Part shown: piece by piece, positions 41,664-49,062 of the stretch
Layout of the letters: each line of letters begins with the position of its first letter
How positions within the stretch are numbered: the first letter of the stretch is position 1
From: Bifidobacterium simiarum
Lineage (GTDB): Bacteria > Actinomycetota > Actinomycetes > Actinomycetales > Bifidobacteriaceae
Direction: 5' to 3'
Length of the DNA stretch: 63,601 bases
Assembly: GCF_002802905.1 (NCBI RefSeq)
Contig: NZ_PEBK01000012.1
Location: forward strand, 1-63,601
Position numbers and translations under genes: made by a program
Notes under the pieces: model-generated
What the model was told of the DNA's origin: nothing
Databases searched by the model: none
What the model saw: the letters and a program-made list of their open reading frames with translations, nothing else

Positions 41664-43769
41664 ATGGCCGAATTCACTTGGTCGCAGTTGGATGACCGCG
41701 CAGTAAAGATGGCGAAGACGCTTTCCGCCGACGCGGTCGAGCACGCAGGACACGGCCACCCCGGTTCGGCGGTCTCGCTCGCCCCGATCGCTTACACCCT
41801 CTACCAGCACTTCATGAAGCATGATCCGGCCGATCCGAAGTGGCCCGGCCGCGACCGCTTCATCCTCTCCGGCGGCCACGCCTCGCTCACCCAGTACGTA
41901 CAGCTCTACTACGCCGGATACCTCACCCTCGACGACATCAAGTACTTCCGCGGCGGCGCCGACACCCGCACCCCGGGCCACCCCGAATACGGTCTGACCC
42001 CCGGACTGGAGATCACCACCGGCCCGCTCGGCCAAGGCGTGGCCTCCGCCGTCGGATTCGCCTACGGCCAGCGCTACCAGCGCGGACTGCTCGACCCCGA
42101 CGCCCCCGCCGGCGAGTCGCCGTTCGACCACAACATCTGGGTGATCTGCGGCGAAGGCGACGTCGAGGAAGGCGTCTCCGGCGAAGCCAGCTCACTCGCG
42201 GGCAACCAGAAGCTCGGCAACCTCACCGTGATCTTCGACGCCAACCACATCCAGATCGAAGGCGAAACGCAGATCGCCTTCGCCGAGGACGTGCTCAAGC
42301 GCTACGAAGCCTACGGCTGGTACACCGACGAAGTGAGCTTCATCCAGCCCGACGGCTCCTACAAGGAGGACGTCGAGGCGCTGGCCGCCGCCCTGCACAA
42401 GGCCGAGCAGGTCACCGACCGCCCGAAGTTCATCAAGGTCGACACGCTGATCGCATGGCCGACCCCCGGCAAGACCAACGACCCCTCCTCCCACGGCGCG
42501 CTGCTCGGCGCCGAAGCCATCGCCGGACTGAAGAAGATCCTCGGCTTCGACCCGAACAAGACCTTCGAAGTGGACGAGGAGGCGCTGGCCCACGCCCGCA
42601 AGGTCGCCGAGCGAGGCAAGGCCGCCCATGAGGCCTGGAACGTCAAGTACGAAGCCTGGCGCAAGGCCAACCCCGACAAGGCCGCGCTGTACGACCGCAT
42701 CAAGGCCGGCAAGCTGCCCGAAGGCTTCGACAAGGCCATCGACGATCTCGAAGCCACCTACAAGGTCGGATCCGAAGTCGCCACCCGCGCCGCATCCGGC
42801 AAGGTGCTCAACGCCATCGCCCCCGTCATGCCCGAACTGTGGGGCGGCTCCGCCGATCTGGGCGGCGCCAACCTCACCGACATCGACGGCGCCACGTCGT
42901 TCGCCCCCGAAGAATACGCCACCACGCAGCATCCGAAGGTCAGCCCCTACGGCCGTCAGCTGCACTTCGGCGTCCGCGAATTCGCCATGGGCGCGATCAC
43001 CAACGGCATCCTGCTCGACTCCGACACCCGTCCGTTCGGTGGCACGTTCTTCCAGTTCGCCGACTATGAGCGCGGCGCGGTCCGCCTCGCGGCCCTGATG
43101 AAGATCCCGAACCTGTACGTGTGGACCCACGATTCCGTCGGCCTCGGCCAGGACGGCCCGACCCACCAGCCCGTGGAGCATCTCGCCGCCTACCGCGCCA
43201 TCCCGCAGCTCGAAGTCGTGCGCCCCGCCGACGAATACGAAACCGCCGAAGCCTACCGCTACTTCTTCGAGAAGGACAACACGCTGCCCACCGCCATGGT
43301 GCTGAGCCGTCAGGTGCTGCCCGTGCTGCCCGAAACCGCCGAAAAGGCGCGCGAAGGCGTCAAGCACGGCGCCTACGTGCTCGAAGACGTCGAAGGCACG
43401 CCCGACGTGATCCTCATGGGAACCGGCTCCGAAGTGCAGGTCGCCCTGGCCGCCGCCAAGACCCTCGCTGAGGAAGGCATCAAGGCCCGCGTCGTCTCCG
43501 TGCCGTCGATGGAATGGTTCGAGGACCAGAGCCCCGAATACCACGAAAGCGTGCTGCCCTCCGACGTGTACGCCCGAGTCTCCGTCGAAGCCGGACTCGC
43601 CCAGCCCTGGTACAAGTACCTCGGCACCTTCGGCAAGGCCGTCTCCGTGGAACAGTTCGGTCTGCAGGGCGAAGGCCTGCAGAACCTCAAGGATCTCGGC
43701 ATCACGCCCGAACACGTCGTGGAATCCGCCAAGGAATCCATCGCCGCGGTCAAGGCCGTCATCAAGTAA
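41664..43769 (+). CDS. Transketolase
   Basis: A full-length 701-residue transketolase; ATG 41664 follows GGAAGGAAG. Thiamine diphosphate motif: GEGDVEEGVSGEASSLAGNQKLGNLTVIFDANHI (GDG-like to N, about 165-200). Substrate histidines in VEHAGHGHPGS, SGGHASL and GPLGQG regions; DSVGLGQDGPTHQPVEH (about 496) is the conserved pyrimidine/domain II motif; REFAMGAI holds the catalytic glutamate environment. Nothing suggests loss of function. It stands without transaldolase and is directly followed by the SDR gene (49 nt), so it may be a dedicated paralogue for the sugar-acid route in addition to its possible role in the bifid shunt. Confidence 0.93.
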   Translation: MAEFTWSQLDDRAVKMAKTLSADAVEHAGHGHPGSAVSLAPIAYTLYQHFMKHDPADPKWPGRDRFILSGGHASLTQYVQLYYAGYLTLDDIKYFRGGADTRTPGHPEYGLTPGLEITTGPLGQGVASAVGFAYGQRYQRGLLDPDAPAGESPFDHNIWVICGEGDVEEGVSGEASSLAGNQKLGNLTVIFDANHIQIEGETQIAFAEDVLKRYEAYGWYTDEVSFIQPDGSYKEDVEALAAALHKAEQVTDRPKFIKVDTLIAWPTPGKTNDPSSHGALLGAEAIAGLKKILGFDPNKTFEVDEEALAHARKVAERGKAAHEAWNVKYEAWRKANPDKAALYDRIKAGKLPEGFDKAIDDLEATYKVGSEVATRAASGKVLNAIAPVMPELWGGSADLGGANLTDIDGATSFAPEEYATTQHPKVSPYGRQLHFGVREFAMGAITNGILLDSDTRPFGGTFFQFADYERGAVRLAALMKIPNLYVWTHDSVGLGQDGPTHQPVEHLAAYRAIPQLEVVRPADEYETAEAYRYFFEKDNTLPTAMVLSRQVLPVLPETAEKAREGVKHGAYVLEDVEGTPDVILMGTGSEVQVALAAAKTLAEEGIKARVVSVPSMEWFEDQSPEYHESVLPSDVYARVSVEAGLAQPWYKYLGTFGKAVSVEQFGLQGEGLQNLKDLGITPEHVVESAKESIAAVKAVIK

Positions 43770-43818
43770 CCGTCAACCCATCACAGATATCGCCAAGCAT
43801 TAGCAGAAAGAAGGAACC

Positions 43819-44631
43819 ATGACAGAAGGATTCTCCATGGGCAGCTTCTCGCTCGAAGGCAAGGTCGCCCTCGTGACCGGCGCCTCCTACGGCATCGGCT
43901 TCGCCATCGCCTCGGCATTCGCCGAAGCCGGCGCGAAGATCGCCTTCAACGACCGCACGCAGGAAGCCGTCGACCGAGGCCTCGCCTCCTACAAGGAAGC
44001 CGGCATCGACGCCCACGGCTACGTGGCCGACGTCACCGACGAGACCGCAGTCAACCAGCTCGTCGCCGACATCGAACGTGACTTCGGCACCACGCCCGAC
44101 ATCCTCGTCAACAACGCGGGCATCATCAAGCGCATCCCGATGACCGAGATGAGCGCCGCCGACTTCCGACAGGTCGTCGACATCGACCTCAACGGACCCT
44201 TCATCGTGTCCAAGGCCGTGATCCCGGGCATGATCGCCAAGGGCCACGGCAAGATCATCAACATCTGCTCGATGATGAGCGAGCTGGGCCGCGAGACCGT
44301 CTCCGCGTACGCCGCGGCCAAGGGCGGCCTGAAGATGCTCACGCGCAACATCTGCGCCGAGTACGGCGAGCACAACATCCAGTGCAACGGCATCGGACCC
44401 GGCTACATCGCCACCCCGCAGACCGCGCCCCTCAGGGAGCGCCAGGCGGACGGATCACGCCACCCGTTCGACCAGTTCATCATCGCCAAGACCCCGGCCG
44501 CCCGCTGGGGCACGCCGGACGACCTGAAGGGCCCGGCCGTGTTCCTCGCCTCCGACGCGAGCGACTTCGTCAACGGGCACGTGCTGTACGTTGACGGCGG
44601 AATCCTGGCCTACATCGGCAAGCAGCCGTGA
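43819..44631 (+). CDS. SDR dehydrogenase, KduD/DhuD-like (2-keto-3-deoxygluconate or gluconate 5-dehydrogenase type)
   Basis: A 270-residue short-chain dehydrogenase; ATG 43819 has AAGAAGGAAC upstream. Cofactor motif TGASYGIG (about 21-28), NNAGI (about 97), catalytic serine in NICSMMSELGRE and YxxxK in YAAAKGG (about 160-166). The segments ICSMMSELGRETVSAYAAAK, GPGYIATPQTAPLRERQ and the end GGILAYIGKQP closely resemble what I recall of streptococcal DhuD and so-called gluconate 5-dehydrogenases, which interconvert 2-keto-3-deoxygluconate and 3-deoxy-2,5-diketogluconate with NAD(H). It is co-transcribed with the transketolase. The exact substrate is inferred from resemblance. Confidence 0.88.
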   Translation: MTEGFSMGSFSLEGKVALVTGASYGIGFAIASAFAEAGAKIAFNDRTQEAVDRGLASYKEAGIDAHGYVADVTDETAVNQLVADIERDFGTTPDILVNNAGIIKRIPMTEMSAADFRQVVDIDLNGPFIVSKAVIPGMIAKGHGKIINICSMMSELGRETVSAYAAAKGGLKMLTRNICAEYGEHNIQCNGIGPGYIATPQTAPLRERQADGSRHPFDQFIIAKTPAARWGTPDDLKGPAVFLASDASDFVNGHVLYVDGGILAYIGKQP

Positions 44632-44639
44632 TGGGATTG

Positions 44640-45050
44640 CGGGGATGGAGCGCCTTCCGTCTTACGGCGGGCTCGACGTACCTTCGTACGCCTTCGCCCG
44701 GCGACGACGGAATTCGCACGCATCCCCGCAATCCCATGGCCCCAGGCCGCACGCATCCCCGGCGGGGCGCCCGTGATTCCTCGGCTCCCCTCTGGAGGGC
44801 TGAGACCGTGAAGGAAACGCCGGCGGCGTTTCCAGGTCTCAGGCGAGCCGACAGGCGAGCCAGCAGGACGCCGGCCGCAAGGCCGTCCGCTCTTGCGGGA
44901 AGCTGTCGGCACAGCCGACTGAGGGGAGGACGAACGACGCGCCACGGCCGATCCCCATGCCCAGGACGTTCCTGTAATCCCTTGGCTTCCCTCCCCACAC
45001 AGGGGAGGGAAGCTGTCGGCCGCATGGCCGACTGATGAGAGGGGCCCGGA
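44640..45050. repeat. Interspersed repeat cluster inside the SDR-isomerase gap
   Basis: About 400 bp of composite palindromic repeats: wide inverted GATTGCGGGGATG/CATCCCCGCAATC, paired GAGACCGTG...AGGTCTCAGGCGAGCCGACA, and AGCTGTCGGCACAGCCGACT blocks with GGCTTCCCTCCCCACACAGG hairpin. It pushes the isomerase gene 518 bp away from the SDR gene. No open frame with protein character is present. Confidence 0.8.
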
Positions 45051-45149
45051 CGACACGCCACGGCCGGCCCCACAGGCGCCGCGCCCCACGGGCATCCCCC
45101 ACGGGCGCCCCACACGTAAACCCACACTTAGAAAGGAAACACGCACATC

Positions 45150-45788
45150 ATGCGCATCGCACTGATCAACGAGAACAGCCAGGCCGCGAAGAACGGCCTC
45201 ATCTACACGGCCCTCAAGGCCGTGGCCGACGAGAAGGGCTTCCAGGTCGACAACTACGGCATGTACGCCGCCGACGACAAGGCCCAGCTGACCTACGTGC
45301 AGAACGGCATCCTCGCCGCCGCCCTGCTCAACACCGGGGCCGCGGACTTCGTGGTCACCGGCTGCGGCACCGGCGAGGGCGCCATGCTCGCCCTCAACAG
45401 CTTCCCCGGCGTGATCTGCGGCCACGTCGAGGACCCGCTCGACGCGTACACGTTCGCCCAGATCAACGACGGCAACGCCATGGCCGTCCCCTTCGCCCTG
45501 AAGAACGGATGGGGCCAGGAACTGCAGCTCAAGTACATCTTCGAGCAGATGTGGCTCGAGGAGCCCGGCAGCGGCTACCCCAAGGAGAGGGTCGTGCCCG
45601 AGCAGCGCAACAAGCGCATCCTCGACCGGGTGCGCGAGGCCGCCTACCGACCCCTCATCGACATCTACCGCGACCTCGACCCCGAACTCGTCAAGGGAGC
45701 CTTCGCCGGCGAACACTTCAGGGAACTGTTCGAGGCGCACGCCCAGCCCGGCGAGATCAGGGACTACGTCCTCAGCCTCACCGACTAG
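45150..45788 (+). CDS. RpiB/LacAB-family isomerase, DhuI-like
   Basis: A 212-residue protein; ATG 45150 follows AGAAAGGAAAC. It belongs to the ribose-5-phosphate isomerase B / LacAB superfamily but is longer than RpiB (about 150): MRIALINENSQAAKN, LTYVQNGILAAALLNTGAADFVVTGCGTGEGAMLALNSFPGV (active-site loop), QINDGNAMAVPFALKNGWG and RVVPEQRNKRIL. These segments match my memory of streptococcal DhuI, which isomerises 4-deoxy-L-threo-5-hexosulose uronate to 3-deoxy-2,5-diketogluconate upstream of DhuD. The SDR next to it is the DhuD counterpart. A role in a uronate or 2-keto-3-deoxy-acid route is therefore likely; another sugar acid is possible. Confidence 0.86.
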   Translation: MRIALINENSQAAKNGLIYTALKAVADEKGFQVDNYGMYAADDKAQLTYVQNGILAAALLNTGAADFVVTGCGTGEGAMLALNSFPGVICGHVEDPLDAYTFAQINDGNAMAVPFALKNGWGQELQLKYIFEQMWLEEPGSGYPKERVVPEQRNKRILDRVREAAYRPLIDIYRDLDPELVKGAFAGEHFRELFEAHAQPGEIRDYVLSLTD

Positions 45789-45841
45789 CACACGCTGGTG
45801 GCCCCGCCGGCACCCCCGGCGGGGCCATGTCATGTCCAAAC

Positions 45842-45879
45842 CAGTTCACTCTTTTCCGACCGCCCCAAAGAGTGAACTG
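45842..45879. repeat. Inverted repeat, family AGTTCACTCTTT, locus B copy 1
   Basis: CAGTTCACTCTTT and AAAGAGTGAACTG, perfect 13-bp arms with a 12-nt loop, 54 nt after the isomerase stop codon. Confidence 0.9.
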
Positions 45880-45958
45880 AATGTTGTCCGTTATTCATGA
45901 GCGGTGTTCGATTCGCCGCGCACGGGGCGTCTTCGCGTTCGATGTTGTTCGCTTCCGA

Positions 45959-45991
45959 TTCACTCTTTGCCGAGGCGCCCCAAAGAGTGAA
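45959..45991. repeat. Inverted repeat, family AGTTCACTCTTT, locus B copy 2
   Basis: TTCACTCTTT and AAAGAGTGAA, 10-bp arms with a 13-nt GC-rich loop containing GGCGCC, 117 bp from copy 1. Confidence 0.9.
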
Positions 45992-46062
45992 CCCAAAATC
46001 CCCATTTCGCGGCAATTCTTGGCTCATTAGTGGAGATTTTCACCCCGTTAGGGGTATTAAAG

Positions 46063-46083
46063 TCATATATCATGCGAATATGA
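46063..46083 (+). promoter_or_regulatory. GntR-type operator upstream of the second GntR gene
   Basis: TCATAT-ATCATGCGA-ATATGA. Its reverse complement matches the site at 41455-41475 at about 17 of 21 positions. It lies 75 nt before the GntR start, consistent with autoregulation. Confidence 0.75.
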
Positions 46084-46100
46084 GTAGGCCATCTCTCCAT

Positions 46101-46110
46101 GGGGGGGGGG
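46101..46110. repeat. Homopolymer tract of 10 G in the GntR leader
   Basis: Ten G, directly after CAT, 47 nt upstream of the regulator start. An ATG at 46099-46101 runs into the tract and meets TAG with ten G, but would be open into the regulator with eleven G. Confidence 0.9.
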
Positions 46111-46157
46111 TAGCCAAAACGCTCAGTTCACACTGCATCTTTGAGAAAGGGAGACCG

Positions 46158-46814
46158 ATGAGTGAAAGCAAGCGGGATCTTGCGTACAACTACCTGCGCA
46201 AGCAGATCGTCTTCTGCGAGCTGAAGCCCGGCGACCTCATCGACGAAAAGCAGATTACCGAGCGTCTCGGCTTCAGCCGCACCCCGGTTCGCGAGGCCAT
46301 CAACAAGCTCGCCGAAGAGGACATGCTACGCATCTTCCCGCGCAAGGGCATCGTGGTCAGCCAGATCTCGCTGAAGAACCTGCAGGACATGATCGACAGC
46401 CGTCTGCTCATCGAGCCGTATCTCATCCATCAGGCGTTCCCGACCCTCGATCGCGATTCGCTGCTCCACTTCCGCGAAGCACTGCAGAATACCGGCACCG
46501 ATAGCGGCACCATGCAGGATTCCATCGAGGACGACTTCGACTTCAAATTCCACATGTACTTCGCCCAGAAGGCGAACAACAAGTATCTGGAGAATCTCAT
46601 GTCCACGCTGCTGGCGCTCAGCCAGCGCACGCGTGTCTTCCTGCCGTGGTCGTCGGAGCGCATTTCCGAATCACTCGACGAGCATCTCAGCATCATCGAC
46701 TGCGCGCTGGAGGGCGACGAGGAGGGCACCGTGAACGCGGTTCGCCGGCATCTGCAGCACTCCCGTGAGGGGTATCTGCACGTCTTCCAGTCGCACAACG
46801 ACTTCTTCGTCTGA
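46158..46814 (+). CDS. GntR/FadR-family regulator (right end of the sugar-acid locus)
   Basis: A 218-residue regulator; ATG 46158 (MSESKRDLAYNYLRKQ) follows GAAAGGGAG. Winged helix: DLIDEKQITERLGFSRTPVREAINKLAEEDML (about 31-62). The FCD-type effector domain contains EDDFDFKFHMYFAQKANNKY and HLSIIDCALEGD. It is a paralogue of the protein at 34211-34870. A matching operator lies upstream of this gene and two more lie upstream of the MFS-dehydratase operon and the 38-residue gene, so one or both GntR proteins probably control the locus. Upstream in-frame ATG at 46080 would add 26 residues across the G-tract but lacks a ribosome-binding site. Confidence 0.9.
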   Translation: MSESKRDLAYNYLRKQIVFCELKPGDLIDEKQITERLGFSRTPVREAINKLAEEDMLRIFPRKGIVVSQISLKNLQDMIDSRLLIEPYLIHQAFPTLDRDSLLHFREALQNTGTDSGTMQDSIEDDFDFKFHMYFAQKANNKYLENLMSTLLALSQRTRVFLPWSSERISESLDEHLSIIDCALEGDEEGTVNAVRRHLQHSREGYLHVFQSHNDFFV

Positions 46815-46893
46815 CCTCAATCACACGGCCGCATCAACCCCCGACCAACACACCCCCCTAATCACCCCGCCATCAGCGGAGCAACACCCCCGT

Positions 46894-48129
46894 TCACACG
46901 CCACCCCGCGGCCGTGCGACGCGGTCCAGCGCGGTCTTGAGCTCGGCCCGGTTGAGCACGTACGTGCTGTCCAACGGCGACGACCACGCGAACCGGTCCG
47001 CCCACAGCGCCACCGACGCGAAATAGTGCCGCCGCTGCTCGGGCTTCGACATCGACAGGTCGTGTATGCCGCCGACGATGGTTTCGATGGTGACGAAATC
47101 GCCGAGATTCAGCGCGTTCTGCCGTATGGCCGTCACATCAAGCACGGTGTCGGCCTCGCGCATGGCCTCATCCCATCGGGAGAGGATCATCGAACGGTCC
47201 GACGTACACACCAGCACCGGCACGTCGATGTGCAGCCCGCGCGTGACCTCCTCCTGACCGTTGAAGATGGCGTTCATCCATCCGGCCCGGCTGAGGAACT
47301 GCCGATCCTCCGGCACCGGCGAGGAGTCCTGATACGTCCATTCGCCACCCTGATCCGACCACAGCACACGCCCGTAGAACCCCGGATCGGGGATCGGGAT
47401 CACCGTCTTGCCGCCGGTCAGACCGAAGCCCTTCACCACCGGCGTGGTCATCATGCGCGTGAACCGATTGCCCTGCAGCTCCAGCCACGGCGAATTCAGC
47501 GCCAGCGCCGTCACATGGTCCGGCCGCTCGTTGGCCATCCACAGCGACGCGATGAGCCCGCCCGTGGAGTGCGCCAGCGTGAGGATGCGTACGTCGTCGC
47601 CCATCTCGTTGACGATCACGTCCCGCAGCGCATTGAGCTCGGCGAAGTATTCGTGCAGATCGGTGATGTATCCCGGCGTCTGACCGGCATGCAGCGACCG
47701 CCCGTATTTGCGCAGATCGACGGCATAGAAGGCCACGCCCAGCGCCTCCCAGAATTCGGAGGCGTGCTTGCGGTAGAAGTAGTCGTTCCAGCCGTGCACG
47801 TACAGGATCGCGGCGGGGCAGTGCCGCCAGTGGGTGTTGCACCATCGCCGCCAGCGCATGCGCCACGTCAGGGTCTGCGGATCCTTGCGCACGAAGGTGG
47901 CGGTCAGCTCGCCCTCGTCGTCGAATCCCAGATGCAGGGTCCGCTGCTGATAGCCGTCCAGCACGGTGTCCGGAACCCAGTCGTCCAGATCAAGATGACC
48001 GACCGGGGACTGAGACGAGGTGTCGAGGGGAGTGCCCGTCCCCTCGGACGGCGTCACCGGTTCGTCCGCGTGATCGACCGCCGGCGACCCCACCGTCTCG
48101 GTCACCGATTGCTCCGCGGTTTCGGTCAT
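46894..48129 (-). CDS. Alpha/beta hydrolase (predicted esterase/lysophospholipase-like)
   Basis: A 411-residue hydrolase; ATG 48127-48129 is chosen because GGGAGGT lies 7 nt upstream. The first 55 residues are acidic and Ser/Thr/Pro-rich with no signal peptide. Alpha/beta-hydrolase core: AILYVHGWNDYFYRKHA (oxyanion HG, about 109-125), AVDLRKYGRS (about 138), nucleophile serine in TLAHSTGGLIAS (about 187), and late aspartate/histidine in LVCTSDRSMI and IVGGIHDLS. It is probably a soluble carboxylesterase or monoacylglycerol-lipase-like enzyme. No functional link to its neighbours is visible. Confidence 0.85.
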   Translation of the reverse strand: MTETAEQSVTETVGSPAVDHADEPVTPSEGTGTPLDTSSQSPVGHLDLDDWVPDTVLDGYQQRTLHLGFDDEGELTATFVRKDPQTLTWRMRWRRWCNTHWRHCPAAILYVHGWNDYFYRKHASEFWEALGVAFYAVDLRKYGRSLHAGQTPGYITDLHEYFAELNALRDVIVNEMGDDVRILTLAHSTGGLIASLWMANERPDHVTALALNSPWLELQGNRFTRMMTTPVVKGFGLTGGKTVIPIPDPGFYGRVLWSDQGGEWTYQDSSPVPEDRQFLSRAGWMNAIFNGQEEVTRGLHIDVPVLVCTSDRSMILSRWDEAMREADTVLDVTAIRQNALNLGDFVTIETIVGGIHDLSMSKPEQRRHYFASVALWADRFAWSSPLDSTYVLNRAELKTALDRVARPRGGV

Positions 48130-48221
48130 GACGATCACCTCCCATTGCCATCATCAAGGGTAGGCGTTTGCGCACCGGATCGTCTACCGACGATTCCCGG
48201 CACAATGTTGAATACGGGTTC

Positions 48222-48330
48222 GACCACCCCCCAGTCAGCCATGCAGCCCCCGATGGCGGGGCGGATATCCCGGGCTTTCAGACCCCTCATCAGTCAGCCT
48301 GCGGCTGACAGCTTCCCCCCAAGGGGAAGC
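48222..48330. repeat. Interspersed repeat (ACCACC-ended / CAGTCAGCC type)
   Basis: Starts ACCACCCCCCAGTCAGCC and ends with CCTCATCAGTCAGCCTGCGG...AGCTTCCCCCCAAGGGGAAG. It fills the gap between the hydrolase gene and the DUF3566 terminator; no gene is present. Confidence 0.75.
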
Positions 48331-48370
48331 CAGGGACTGATCGAGATGATCGTTCGGGCCACATAACGAA

Positions 48371-48396
48371 AAGGCGTCTCCCGAAGGAGACGCCTT
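48371..48396 (-). terminator. Terminator after the gyrA-DUF3566 operon
   Basis: AAGGCGTCTCC and GGAGACGCCTT form a perfect 11-bp stem with a CGAA tetraloop; the minus-strand transcript continues into TTCG without a long U-run. Confidence 0.85.
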
Positions 48397-48455
48397 GCGA
48401 ATCGTGGATGGCGGATGATCGGCGGACCAGCCGTCAGCAATCAGCCGCCGGCAGA

Positions 48456-49028
48456 TCAGTCGTCGCCGAGGGTGACGTGGACGCCGCCGACCAGCGCGCT
48501 GGTGAGGTTGTAGATGAACGCGCCGATGGTGGCCAGCACCGTGACCAGCACGATCTCGAAGATCGAGAAGATCGTGGTGGCGCTCAGCACCTTGCCGATG
48601 CCCAGGATGCTGGCGACGTCGAAGCCGCCGGAATCCTTCAGACCGGTGGAGTCGACCAGCTGCGTGATGTTGTCGAACAGGCCGATCGCGTTCAGCAGCG
48701 CCCAGATCAGCGCCACGGCGACGATCTGGATGATCGCGCCGGCGATGGACAGCAGGAACGACACCTTGGTGACCGACCACGGATCGACCTTGGTCAGCGA
48801 CAGCTTCATGCGGCGGGCGCGCGGCACGTTGGACTTGCGCTCGGACGGCTTGGAGACCCTGCTGGCCGGCTTGAACGACGCCGGTGCGGGCTCGGCGGCC
48901 TGAGCGGGCGAATCCTCGGCAATCAGCGGCTTCGGGGAGGACGCTGCGGAACGGGACGTACGGCCCTTGCCGGCGGTCTCCTCCGGAAACTCCATGCCCT
49001 CTTCGTTAGGCAGTGACTGTTCGCTCAT
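48456..49028 (-). CDS. DUF3566 membrane protein downstream of gyrA
   Basis: A 190-residue protein; ATG 49026-49028 (MSEQSLPNEEG) has AAGGAG upstream. Residues 1-75 are hydrophilic and disordered; the DUF3566 core follows (about 76-190): RRMKLSLTKVDPWSVTKVSFLLSIAGAI, a first helix at about 94-112 and a second at about 152-178 (FSIFEIVLVTVLATIGAFIYNLTSALVGGVHVTL). This family sits next to gyrA in many Actinobacteria and is thought to act in the envelope, but its role is unknown. The gap to gyrA is 34 bp, so it is in the gyr operon. Confidence 0.9.
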   Translation of the reverse strand: MSEQSLPNEEGMEFPEETAGKGRTSRSAASSPKPLIAEDSPAQAAEPAPASFKPASRVSKPSERKSNVPRARRMKLSLTKVDPWSVTKVSFLLSIAGAIIQIVAVALIWALLNAIGLFDNITQLVDSTGLKDSGGFDVASILGIGKVLSATTIFSIFEIVLVTVLATIGAFIYNLTSALVGGVHVTLGDD

Positions 49029-49062
49029 CAGCTCTCCTTCAGATTTCACCATCGCTCAGCAC

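Noticed and set aside
45897-46157. 305-residue extended version of the right-hand GntR regulator
   Set aside because: The extension runs through repeats and the G-tract, has no ribosome-binding site, and the paralogue begins exactly at the shorter start.
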